The notes beneath the pieces were generated by a model. The model saw only the letters and a program-made list of their open reading frames with translations, had not been told where the DNA came from and ran no database searches. Made by a program: the position numbers and the translations under genes. A DNA stretch of 64,000 nt from Clostridiaceae bacterium (GTDB lineage: Bacteria > Bacillota > Clostridia > Tissierellales > Sporanaerobacteraceae). This document shows positions 30,847-40,732 of the stretch, piece by piece (positions within the stretch are counted from its first letter, which is position 1; the number at the start of each line of letters is the position of its first letter). Where the stretch lies: contig JAHXQP010000029.1 of assembly GCA_019391515.1 (NCBI GenBank), forward strand, positions 1 to 64,000, written 5' to 3'.

Positions 30847-33800
30847 TTAATCATTACATATTATATTAAAATTGCAATACGAATTACATGTTTCTTTTCT
30901 TTCATAATCTTCAATACTATTATTGTTTGAAACATATTTTATAAATTTATCAATATTTTTTAAATTTTTATTTAAGGCCTCTTCCCTAATATCTACATCC
31001 AATAGCTCACCAGTTTCTAATAATAACAAGGAGGCTTTCTTAACTTCTAATCCATGTATGTCCTTGCATGCCTTTGTATATAACTGTAGTTGGGGTGAAT
31101 ATCTATCTATAAGTTCTTCTTTATTATCTGCTTTATTAGTTTTAAAATCTACTATTTCTATAGAACCATCTTTAATATACATTCTATCAATTATTCCAAA
31201 AATAAAATCATTGCCTAATTTATAATAAAATCCTCTTTCATTGTACATTTTATCATAATCTTCACTATAATTATTTATATAGTTTGTAATATAAGGTTTT
31301 ACTTCATTTAAAACCTTATATGTAGGCTTTAGTCCGAAGGAAATTATTATGTCATTAAGCAGATCATTTTCATCTTTTCCAATTCTATATAGCTCGCAAA
31401 ACTTATGGACTATATTTCCTCTAACTGTTGGTTTTAATACATACTTACTTTCTTTTTCTATTTCTTCATGGCCATCTACAGGCAAATTTTTATAATATTT
31501 CATAAAAAACCTTTTCTTACAATCCTTAAAAGTCATATATTGGGTTATGGAGAAATTTAAAAATTTCTTCCGGTTAATTCCTGGAATCTCTCCAAGTATA
31601 GGAAATACTTTTGCTTCAATAGGTTCAATCTTTTTAAAATTATCATCTAAGTCTTTCACTTCATCTGTTAATTCCTTTTCTATTTCCAATTCTTCAATTA
31701 GTTCATATTCAACAAACTCTAAAAACTCATTTATAAATTTCTTAAATCCAGCTGTTCTTCCTTGATTTCCTAGTATCAATCTTTCTTCAACTCTAGTCAT
31801 AGCTACATATAGTATCCTTTTATTTTCTCTTTCTTCTTTTTCTTGTACATGGCTATATATTTCATCATACACTGGAGAAATATCCTCATGTTTAATACCT
31901 AGTCCTAACCCTTTTTCAAATAGTATAGAAGAAGTATCTATATTGAATTTTTTAGACATTTGAGGAATGATTATAACTTTAAATTGAAGACCTTTAGATT
32001 TATGTATAGTCATAAGCTTTACACTATTTCCGTCTTCAGTTTGTATTTTTGCTTGAGATTCATCTATACCTTTCCTTTTCATTTCTTCTACATAGCCAAT
32101 AAAATCTTCAATAGTACCACTTTCTTCTTCTGTATACTCTCTAGCCATTTCTAGAAATTTATATATATTGGAAACCCTTTGTTTCCCTCCATATTTCAAC
32201 ATTAGAACCTGATTATAACAGGTTGATTCTACTAGTTCTCTAATTAATTCATAACTACTTAGCATATTTCGTTTTAAAATCAACCTATTTAATATAGTAT
32301 AAGCACTTCTCATCTTTTCTCTTTCTTTTTCTTCAATATATGGAATCTCTTTTTTTAAGGCATCTAGGATACAATCTTCTTCCTGTCTCAATATCCAATA
32401 AATAGTCTTGTCAGAAAATCCAAACATAGGACTTCTCAGTGCCCCTACTATAGAAATAGTATCATATACATTACATATACCTTTTAATCCATTCATCAAA
32501 TCAACTATTTCCTCTTGTTTGTAAAATCCTTTGCCTCCTAAGTTATAATAAGGTATACCATATTCTTTCAATGCTTCTTCATATATATAGTCTTCTGTAC
32601 TAGATCTGAATAAAAGTGCAAAATCCTTATACTCATATCTTTCTTCATCTACTAGTGCTTTTATTCTCTTTGCTATCAATCTACTTTCATAATATTTATT
32701 ATAGTCTCCGGAACTTTCTCCTTCTGGAACCTCTAAATTTTCATTTCCTAATATCTCCACATCTAAATCATTTAAAGATTTTTTAACAGGTTTTAGTGCT
32801 ACATACTTACTTCCCATTATCTTTTTAAACAATATATTTACAAAATCTAAAACTGTATGAACCGTTCTATAGTTTTCTTCAAGTTTTATTGGTTTAATAT
32901 TTGAAACTTCTTCTATATCCTCCATTACATCATAGAATACGTCTACATCTGCTCCTCTAAAACCATATATAGACTGTTTTGGATCCCCTACAATAAATAG
33001 ATTTTCTCTATCTAATTTTGAATCTACACTACTTAATTTATATATAATACTTCTTTGCAATTCATTAGTATCTTGGAATTCATCTACCATTATATATTTA
33101 AACCTGTCTTGATACTTTCTCCTTATACTATTATTGTCTAAAAGCTTCAGTACCATAAGCTGAAGATCTTCATAGTCTAAATATCCTAATTCTTTTTTAT
33201 CTTTAGTAAATAAAATATCTATATCTATTAATCCTTGAATTAAAGTTTCATATAATTTTTTCTTTTCATGCTCTTTTGCCTTCAAGGCACTATCTATAGC
33301 ATCTATAAGGGTTGATATTCTCTCTTCTTCCCCTTTCATACTGCCTATATTATCTTTTAAATATGGTAGTATATCTAAAACTTTTTCATCATAGGATTCC
33401 CTTTCACTAAATTCAACCCACACTGGATCTTCTTTTAATTTAACCACCTTTGAATTCTTTCTTCCTTTACTCATTAGATATTCAAATTCACCTTTAATCC
33501 AAAATATATTATCTTCTTGAAATTTAGCATTCTCTATATTATTTAATGTTATCTCTCCTACTTCACTAAAACTTATACCAGTACTTCTTATTTTTTTATA
33601 AATTCCCATTATAGTGTGGATAAGATTGTCCAAACTATATACATTAAAACTTTTCACAAAATCATATATATTATTATTTGTTTCTATGCCCTTTAAAAGA
33701 TATCTTTTTATTACTTCATATAATATTTCATCCGACTTATAATCTTCCAAAACTTTAAATTGGGAATCTATATTGGCTTCCACAGGATTTTCTCTTAGGA

Positions 33801-34191
33801 TTTTTGAACAAAAACTATGTATAGTTGAAATGTTTCCTCTTTCTAAATCTCTATAAATTCTTCTCCATTTTTTATCCAATGAAAACTTATTCCTTAATTC
33901 CTCTCTTATTCTCTCTTTCATCTCCTGGCTAGCTTTTTTAGTAAAGGTTATAGCTACAATAGAATCTACTTCTTTTCCTTCATCTATCTTACCATTTTCT
34001 AATATATATAAATATCTTTCTACTAATACTTTGGTTTTCCCTGATCCTGCTCCAGCATTTACCGATACATTTTTATCTATAGTTTCAACAGCTTTTCTCT
34101 GATTTTTGTTGAGCTCTACCATCTCTTCACCTCCAGTCTCACTATCTAAATTCATATCTACATACTTCCTTATAAGGACAGTATGTATCAC
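30847..34191 (-). CDS. addA: ATP-dependent helicase/nuclease subunit A
   Basis: 1114 aa; UvrD-like NAGAGSGKTKVLVERYL, VGDPKQSIYGFRGAD; C-terminal Fe-S nuclease; likely start at MVELNKNQRKAV (~34122). Confidence 0.95.
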   Translation of the reverse strand: MIHTVLIRKYVDMNLDSETGGEEMVELNKNQRKAVETIDKNVSVNAGAGSGKTKVLVERYLYILENGKIDEGKEVDSIVAITFTKKASQEMKERIREELRNKFSLDKKWRRIYRDLERGNISTIHSFCSKILRENPVEANIDSQFKVLEDYKSDEILYEVIKRYLLKGIETNNNIYDFVKSFNVYSLDNLIHTIMGIYKKIRSTGISFSEVGEITLNNIENAKFQEDNIFWIKGEFEYLMSKGRKNSKVVKLKEDPVWVEFSERESYDEKVLDILPYLKDNIGSMKGEEERISTLIDAIDSALKAKEHEKKKLYETLIQGLIDIDILFTKDKKELGYLDYEDLQLMVLKLLDNNSIRRKYQDRFKYIMVDEFQDTNELQRSIIYKLSSVDSKLDRENLFIVGDPKQSIYGFRGADVDVFYDVMEDIEEVSNIKPIKLEENYRTVHTVLDFVNILFKKIMGSKYVALKPVKKSLNDLDVEILGNENLEVPEGESSGDYNKYYESRLIAKRIKALVDEERYEYKDFALLFRSSTEDYIYEEALKEYGIPYYNLGGKGFYKQEEIVDLMNGLKGICNVYDTISIVGALRSPMFGFSDKTIYWILRQEEDCILDALKKEIPYIEEKEREKMRSAYTILNRLILKRNMLSSYELIRELVESTCYNQVLMLKYGGKQRVSNIYKFLEMAREYTEEESGTIEDFIGYVEEMKRKGIDESQAKIQTEDGNSVKLMTIHKSKGLQFKVIIIPQMSKKFNIDTSSILFEKGLGLGIKHEDISPVYDEIYSHVQEKEERENKRILYVAMTRVEERLILGNQGRTAGFKKFINEFLEFVEYELIEELEIEKELTDEVKDLDDNFKKIEPIEAKVFPILGEIPGINRKKFLNFSITQYMTFKDCKKRFFMKYYKNLPVDGHEEIEKESKYVLKPTVRGNIVHKFCELYRIGKDENDLLNDIIISFGLKPTYKVLNEVKPYITNYINNYSEDYDKMYNERGFYYKLGNDFIFGIIDRMYIKDGSIEIVDFKTNKADNKEELIDRYSPQLQLYTKACKDIHGLEVKKASLLLLETGELLDVDIREEALNKNLKNIDKFIKYVSNNNSIEDYERKETCNSYCNFNIICND

Positions 34192-37100
34192 ATACTTTAG
34201 GATTTATAGAAAAATCCCCTGTATATATAGAATCTATATATTCTTTCATATTGTTTTCTACTTCTTTCATCAAAGTGTTCCAATGAGTTTCGTCTAAAAT
34301 TCCTTTACCTCTCTTCTTATTTACCAGTTCTTTATCTTCTTTTTGTACCAATTCTATATATACCTTAGCTTTAGAAACATCTATATAGCCACCAGCTACT
34401 ATGTCTCTATGTTTTTGAGACATTATATAAACAGGAAGTTGAAAAGAAGTCCCTTCTTCTATATCTTTAACTTTTTTAACCCCATAAGAAGAAGTTTTAT
34501 AATCATATAGTATATACTTATCTTGCTCTAAAAATCTATCCATCCTATCTATCTTTCCTAGTATTTTTACTTTCTCATTGCCTGAATCAAAAGAAAAGTC
34601 TTTCATATATCCAAACTCTACTTCAAAATCATAAGGAATTGTTTTATATTTGGAAATAGCCAGTCTTTCTAAATCCTTTTCTACAAAGTTTAAAACAGTA
34701 TTAGCCATATTTTCTATCCTAATATTCCATAGTTTGTCCAATGTTTTTACTCCATTATCTATAAGTATCTTTTCAATCCTTTTATTTATCTCATCTATAG
34801 TATTCTTCACTTCAAATACTTTATCTCCATTTATATGGAGCATTATATCTTTCTTATGGAAAGAATAATACTCCTTAAGGACCTGGTGAAATATATTGCC
34901 CCTATCTAAGGGAGTAAAATCTTCTACAAACCGCTCCATACCTTCCAATTTCAAAATACGTTCCATGAGGAATTTATAAGGGCATTTCCCATAGGTCTCA
35001 AAATAAGTTATGGAAAAAACTGAATCTTTTTGGCTTAGTTTTAAATCTTCTTTTATATTATCATCTTCTATAAATCCGCTATATTCATTGAAGCCTTCTC
35101 TATTTCTATATACTTCACACTTTATCTTCTCATTGATTTCATGTAATAGCTTATTGTCTAAACTATTGTACATCTGCAAATGTTTAATAACTTCTTCTCC
35201 TTCAAAATATTTATATAGCAGATGATTTAATAATTCTTTTTTTGTAGTTATTTCTTTTAAATCGTTTTTTATTAAATAATCCATATCTAACTGGATAGTG
35301 TCTATTTTCTCTTCTGGAAATAAACTTAAAAATTCATCTAAAAATATAGAAGGAATATTAACCTCTTCTTTTAATGAGCTTTCTGGATAGCTTAAATAAA
35401 GACATTCAGTACATCTAGTTACAGCAATGGCAAAATTTAAACTTTCCTTATCTAATTTCTCATAAAAGCTTTTTATATCTATTCCTATATTCTTCAAAGT
35501 TGAATAGTTGTCTTCTTTAAAGAAAAAATTTTCTTCTTTTAACTTAGGGTATCTTCCTTCTATTAAACCAGTGATAAATAGTCTTTCAAATTTCAATCCT
35601 CGTAAAGTAGATAGACTTAATATATTTACACCTTCATAGTTTCCTAAGGTTCCTACAATAACTTCTTCCTCTAAATATCTTAAAAGTATATTATAAAAAT
35701 CTTCCAATTCTATCTGTCTATAAACTAAAGGAATTTCTATTTTAACGTTTTCTAAAACATCCTTTAGTTTAGAAAGTGAAGAAATATCCCTATAAAAAAT
35801 ATCATAGTCTTCAATTTCCTCATATGTACGATTTACCTTTTCCAATATATCGTAGCTATCAATTATATCTATTAGTACATCTACAATTTCTTCAACAGTT
35901 CCCTTGTTAGGGATTAGCTTTCCTTCATTAATCAGTATTTCCAATGAGTTTTTCATTTGATTTAACTGTTCACATTTCTCTTCTGCCTTTTCAGATTCAT
36001 CCAATTCTAAATATCTACTTCTTTCTTCATCGAATATATTTTTTAACTCTTCAATACTATTGTAATTTAGCTTGTATAAAATATATTCAATCCTATCCTT
36101 TTCTTTCCCAGAATAAATATTAAAATAACTATTTTTAACCCTTTTAATAATACTCGATTTGTTAAAATTATTTATTCTAAGTTTCATTATATTTAAGAAT
36201 TCTTTAACTAAAGGCATGTCTGTAAGCCTTATATCTTCATTTATGGAAAAAGGAATACCTTCTTCTTTAAAAACACCGAAAACAGTTTTCAAGTATTCTA
36301 TTGAATCAGTAATTACTAATCCTATTTCATTAAGAGGAACTCCTTTATTATATAAGCTCTTTATTTCTTGAGAGATTCTTTTTAATTCTAAAAACTTATT
36401 AGGAGCCTTTATAAGTTTAACCCTATCTGTTTCAGGTAATATACAATTCTCTTCTGAAAATAAATTATCTCCAATAGTCTCAAATAAATTTTTATCTTCC
36501 TTCATTACTTCAACTATTTTAAAACCTATACTTTCGAAAAACTTTAAAGTATTTCTTACAGCTTTAAATTCCTCATCCCTTTTATAAGGTATATTTACAT
36601 ATATATCTATAGGATATTTACTGATTTCTTTTAATAGTTCTAATTCTTGAAGCTTAAAGTCAAAGAATTCATCTATTATAATAAAATCTAAATTTTTAAA
36701 ATAATTTTCACCATTTTTAAGTAAGTCTAAGCTTCTAAAGAAACTTCCCTCAGCATCCAACAACCTATTTTCCTTTAGAAACTTTTCATATCTTTCATAT
36801 ACAAGTCCTATTTCTTTATAGAATGGAGTACTAGGTATATTTTTATTAAATTCTTCTGGAGTTAATAATGACCTTTTTATTTGACCAATAATATAGGAAA
36901 TATCCTCTATAAATCCTTCCATAGATATCATATTTTTATAATACTCTATACTTCCTTCTTCATATAGTTCTTTCAATATTTTACTTACAATACTTTCTTT
37001 AATCTCTAAATTTATATTAATATATGTTTCTTTTCCTAATATTCCCTTAACTATGTCATCAAAAGTAAATAGATTTATATCAAAGGCTCCTTTTCTATCT

Positions 37101-37261
37101 TTGAGAAGTATCTTCCTATATTTACTTAGCAATTCTCCATTAGGTAAAACATAATAAAACCTATTACCTTTATCCATTTTTAAATATTCTATAGGCATTT
37201 TAAGTAATTCTATTCTTTTATCGTTGTTCATAGGTCCATAAAATACTATTCTATCTGCCAT
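34142..37261 (-). CDS. addB: ATP-dependent helicase/nuclease subunit B
   Basis: 1039 aa; C-terminal nuclease LYDYKTSSYG and CPYKEVCRYE; paired with addA. Confidence 0.93.
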   Translation of the reverse strand: MADRIVFYGPMNNDKRIELLKMPIEYLKMDKGNRFYYVLPNGELLSKYRKILLKDRKGAFDINLFTFDDIVKGILGKETYININLEIKESIVSKILKELYEEGSIEYYKNMISMEGFIEDISYIIGQIKRSLLTPEEFNKNIPSTPFYKEIGLVYERYEKFLKENRLLDAEGSFFRSLDLLKNGENYFKNLDFIIIDEFFDFKLQELELLKEISKYPIDIYVNIPYKRDEEFKAVRNTLKFFESIGFKIVEVMKEDKNLFETIGDNLFSEENCILPETDRVKLIKAPNKFLELKRISQEIKSLYNKGVPLNEIGLVITDSIEYLKTVFGVFKEEGIPFSINEDIRLTDMPLVKEFLNIMKLRINNFNKSSIIKRVKNSYFNIYSGKEKDRIEYILYKLNYNSIEELKNIFDEERSRYLELDESEKAEEKCEQLNQMKNSLEILINEGKLIPNKGTVEEIVDVLIDIIDSYDILEKVNRTYEEIEDYDIFYRDISSLSKLKDVLENVKIEIPLVYRQIELEDFYNILLRYLEEEVIVGTLGNYEGVNILSLSTLRGLKFERLFITGLIEGRYPKLKEENFFFKEDNYSTLKNIGIDIKSFYEKLDKESLNFAIAVTRCTECLYLSYPESSLKEEVNIPSIFLDEFLSLFPEEKIDTIQLDMDYLIKNDLKEITTKKELLNHLLYKYFEGEEVIKHLQMYNSLDNKLLHEINEKIKCEVYRNREGFNEYSGFIEDDNIKEDLKLSQKDSVFSITYFETYGKCPYKFLMERILKLEGMERFVEDFTPLDRGNIFHQVLKEYYSFHKKDIMLHINGDKVFEVKNTIDEINKRIEKILIDNGVKTLDKLWNIRIENMANTVLNFVEKDLERLAISKYKTIPYDFEVEFGYMKDFSFDSGNEKVKILGKIDRMDRFLEQDKYILYDYKTSSYGVKKVKDIEEGTSFQLPVYIMSQKHRDIVAGGYIDVSKAKVYIELVQKEDKELVNKKRGKGILDETHWNTLMKEVENNMKEYIDSIYTGDFSINPKVCDTYCPYKEVCRYEFR

Positions 37262-37282
37262 ATGTACACTCCCTTTAAATGC

Positions 37283-37309
37283 ATAACCTACAGCTCAACT
37301 GTAGGTTAT
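37283..37309 (-). terminator. Hairpin overlapping the ROK gene stop codon
   Basis: ATAACCTACAG-CTCAA-CTGTAGGTTAT. Confidence 0.5.
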
Positions 37310-38208
37310 AAAATATTATCAAAGGCTAATTTTGCTGCACCTGTTACTCCAGCATCATTTAAATATCTTGCTGGTAAAACCTTCATTCCTATAGGATTGT
37401 TACAAATTGAATTATAACAATCTAACATATCTTCCCACCAATATTCTTTAGAGTTTATTACTCCCCCACCTATTATCAATCCTTCTGGATCAAATATGTT
37501 TTTTATAGAAATTAAAAATATGGATAGCTCCCTAACAAATCTCTCTACTACTTCATTACATACCTTATCATTTTTCCTATTTCTAAAAATTTCTTCTCCC
37601 TTTAATTGTTCTCCAGTTTTCTCAAAATAGGTTTTTTCTATTCCTGTTCCAGAAATATATTGTTCTACACAGCCATTCTGACCACAATTACATTTTCTTC
37701 CCATTGGATATAGAATAGAATGACCTAGTTCAGCTCCTTGATAGTTATTCCCATGCCAAATCCCTTGCTTTTTAGACCAAATTCCTCCTCCTACCCCTGT
37801 CCCCAACGTAATCATAACAATGGTATCTAATCCTCTACCTACACCTACCCATTCTTCACATGTAAGGGCTACATTAGCATCATTTTCTATGGAAATAGGT
37901 ATATCTCCAAACTCTTTAGTAAGCTCTTCCTTTATATGAACCCCTGCCCAATTATCTATATTTCCTCCATTATAAACAACTCTCCCATTGTCTGTATCTA
38001 TAAAACCTGGAGAGCCTAATCCTATACCTTCTATCTTTTCATCTTTCATTAGTTCTCTTATTACATACTTAATATTGTTTAATACAACTTCTCTCCCACT
38101 TTTAGATTCAGTATCTATTCTTATCTTCTTTAAAATATTTCCTTCTTCATCTACGATACCTCCGTTTATCTTGGTTCCTCCTAAATCAATCCCTATAACC
38201 TTTGACAT
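37306..38208 (-). CDS. ROK family sugar kinase
   Basis: IGIDLGGTKINGGIVDEEG, CNCGQNGCVEQYISG zinc motif. Confidence 0.94.
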   Translation of the reverse strand: MSKVIGIDLGGTKINGGIVDEEGNILKKIRIDTESKSGREVVLNNIKYVIRELMKDEKIEGIGLGSPGFIDTDNGRVVYNGGNIDNWAGVHIKEELTKEFGDIPISIENDANVALTCEEWVGVGRGLDTIVMITLGTGVGGGIWSKKQGIWHGNNYQGAELGHSILYPMGRKCNCGQNGCVEQYISGTGIEKTYFEKTGEQLKGEEIFRNRKNDKVCNEVVERFVRELSIFLISIKNIFDPEGLIIGGGVINSKEYWWEDMLDCYNSICNNPIGMKVLPARYLNDAGVTGAAKLAFDNIL

Positions 38209-38875
38209 TTAAATCCTCCTTCAATTCTATAAAATAATCTTCTAAAAATTTAATATCTATATAATCTCTACCTATTAAATAGCAATAATCCATTATTTTA
38301 GGATGGAAAGGCAAGTCCAACATCTTCTTACAAAATATATGAGCCGCTATATCACTAGTCTTTTTAATAGGATTAGTTTTTTTAATAGGACCTATTTTAA
38401 ACATTGTTACTTCTTCTAATTTCTCATAAGTAGTACCTATTTCTTCAGTTTCTAGATAGTGAAAAAGTTCATGGGCTAATTGTATTTCTATAATTTTTTC
38501 ATAATCAAACATCTTGTCCAATTTTAATTTATTAAACTTTTTTTCTATATCCTTTACGGACCAGTAATATATAATCATATTTTCATCAACTACATCATAT
38601 TTTGCTCTTAATTTTATTATTTGATTTTTAAGCTCTTCTTTTGTTAACTGAATTTCAATATTCTTTTCTTCATAAATTCCTTTAATATTCTTGCCTTTGT
38701 ATTTAGACAAAGTATCTTCCGCCACATTTTCTCCTCTTTTAATAGACTCTTCAATATAATATTTAATTTTATTATCATCTATTTTATTAAAATAAATATC
38801 CTCTTTTAATTCAGCCAAAGACATAATTTCATCAGTTGCCAACTTTTCTATTCTCTGTATCTCCAATAGAAACAC
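38186..38875 (-). CDS. Hypothetical protein with HExxH-like motif
   Basis: 229 aa; QLAHELFHYLETEE. Confidence 0.6.
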   Translation of the reverse strand: MFLLEIQRIEKLATDEIMSLAELKEDIYFNKIDDNKIKYYIEESIKRGENVAEDTLSKYKGKNIKGIYEEKNIEIQLTKEELKNQIIKLRAKYDVVDENMIIYYWSVKDIEKKFNKLKLDKMFDYEKIIEIQLAHELFHYLETEEIGTTYEKLEEVTMFKIGPIKKTNPIKKTSDIAAHIFCKKMLDLPFHPKIMDYCYLIGRDYIDIKFLEDYFIELKEDLNVKGYRD

Positions 38876-38879
38876 TCTC

Positions 38880-39317
38880 CTAATCTAAAGTAAAATTGTC
38901 TTCCGTATATACCTTTATTCCATTTTCCTTAAAAAGTCTTGTTGTAATTCCATCACCATCAACAAGTTTTCCATTAAATTTTCCATCATATATTTTCCCA
39001 CATCCACAAGATGGACTTTTTGATTTTAATATAGCCGTATCTGCCCCTACTACTTCTGCTATAGCCAAAGCTTTCTGGGCACCTTGCAAAAATTCTAAAG
39101 TGCAATCTTTCCCTTCTTTATTTATAATCTTTAATTTTCCACTTTTATCTTCTATTATTTCACAGGGAATCCTTGGAATTGGAAGTCTACCTAAAACTTC
39201 AGGACAAACTGGAATAGCTTTTCCTTCTTTTACAAGTTTTATTATATCATTATTTTCATTGTCTTTTCCATCATACCTACATTTAATTCCTGCAAGACAA
39301 GCACTTACAATATACAT
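38880..39317 (-). CDS. DUF523 family protein
   Basis: VSACLAGIKCRYDGKDN, CPEVLGRLPIPRIPCEI, LKSKSPSCGCGKIYDG. Confidence 0.93.
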   Translation of the reverse strand: MYIVSACLAGIKCRYDGKDNENNDIIKLVKEGKAIPVCPEVLGRLPIPRIPCEIIEDKSGKLKIINKEGKDCTLEFLQGAQKALAIAEVVGADTAILKSKSPSCGCGKIYDGKFNGKLVDGDGITTRLFKENGIKVYTEDNFTLD

Positions 39318-39321
39318 CCTA

Positions 39322-40533
39322 TCACCTTTTTCTAATATTTTTTAAATCATTCATTTTTTTATCTATTTTTTCTATACTAATAGACTCTATAATATCATCC
39401 CTTAAACCATATTCTTCTTTTAATTTAACTATTCTATAAACTTTTTCATCTATTTCTTTTTCTAAAATCTCTCCTGATTTAACTGCTTCCTTTATAGACT
39501 CAATAACTTTTATTTGATCTTCATAGCTGTGACAAATAAGTATTATATCTGCTCCTGCTTTCAAAGATTTAATAGCTACTTTTTCTATATTATAGTTTTT
39601 TGTAATAGCTCCCATAGTCATATCATCTGTTACTATTACTTTATCATAATTTAAATCTTTTCTTAATAGATTTGTAATTATCTCTTTAGAAAAAGTAGCA
39701 GGATTTTCACTATCTATTTTAGGAAATAACATATGGCCTACCATTACCATATCTGCTCCCATATCTATAGCTTCTTTAAAAGGTATTAGTTCCATCTTTC
39801 TAAGTTCTTCTAAATCTTTATTAACTGCTGGAAGATCTAAATGAGAATCTATAAATGTATCTCCATGACCTGGAAAATGTTTTATTGTAGGAATAACATT
39901 ATTCGATTTTATCCCCTTCATAACTTGAATCCCGTGTTTCGATACTATATCTTTAGTCCTTCCATAAGATCTATCCTTAATAACTGGATTTTTAGAATTT
40001 GAATCAATATCTAATACAGGAGCAAAATCCAAATTAAATCCAATAGATTTAAGCCTATATCCAATAGTATCTCCTATTTTAAAAGAATATTCTTCATTGT
40101 CCATCTCACCAATTTCTCTACTACCTGGTACACTTCCAAATAAATTAGATACCCTTGTGACCTTGCCTCCTTCTTCATCGGTAGATATAAATAATGGGAT
40201 ATTATTGTTTTCATTGGCCTTCTTTAGTGAATTAATTAAATTTAAAGTTTGATCTATATTTTTTATATTCTCTTGAAATAATATGAATCCTCCTACATAA
40301 TAATTTTTAATCATATATTCTATATCTTTATCTATTTCTTCCCCATTAAATCCTATAATAAATAATTGTCCTATCTTTTCTTCAAGACTCATACCCTTAA
40401 CTCTTTCCCCTATAAAATTTATTTTAGGATCTATTTCAGTTTTTTCTTTATTTTTATCTACACAACTAGAGAGGAACAATATACATAGCAATATACCTAT
40501 AAAAAATCTAGCTTTGTTTTCCATTATTATCAA
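39322..40533 (-). CDS. nagZ: Beta-N-acetylhexosaminidase (GH3, NagZ-like lipoprotein)
   Basis: IPTIKHFPGHGDTFIDSH; GH3 core VMVGHMLFP, VIVTDDMTMGAI; N-terminal lipobox LSSCVD. Confidence 0.92.
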   Translation of the reverse strand: MIIMENKARFFIGILLCILFLSSCVDKNKEKTEIDPKINFIGERVKGMSLEEKIGQLFIIGFNGEEIDKDIEYMIKNYYVGGFILFQENIKNIDQTLNLINSLKKANENNNIPLFISTDEEGGKVTRVSNLFGSVPGSREIGEMDNEEYSFKIGDTIGYRLKSIGFNLDFAPVLDIDSNSKNPVIKDRSYGRTKDIVSKHGIQVMKGIKSNNVIPTIKHFPGHGDTFIDSHLDLPAVNKDLEELRKMELIPFKEAIDMGADMVMVGHMLFPKIDSENPATFSKEIITNLLRKDLNYDKVIVTDDMTMGAITKNYNIEKVAIKSLKAGADIILICHSYEDQIKVIESIKEAVKSGEILEKEIDEKVYRIVKLKEEYGLRDDIIESISIEKIDKKMNDLKNIRKR

Positions 40534-40732
40534 TCCTTCCTTTTAATTTTAACTAGGATCTATTACAAAGTATTGTCATTTCTCCCTACTTTATAAGCGA
40601 TAAAAAAAGATGAGCAATACTTCCAGCTCACCCCTTTATTTAAAATATACTTACTTAATATCTGCTAAGTCTTCTCTATAATCTTCATCCTCTAGATTCA
40701 GATAATTTCAAAAGTTCCATAATACTTTTATA

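Noticed and set aside
40600-40730. Small ORF fragments (MELLKLSESRG*, ..DEDYREDLADIK*) between nagZ and the sigma-54 gene
   Set aside because: Too short and frame-disrupted to assign; the hairpin at ~40600-40625 is probably just the sigma-54 gene's terminator.
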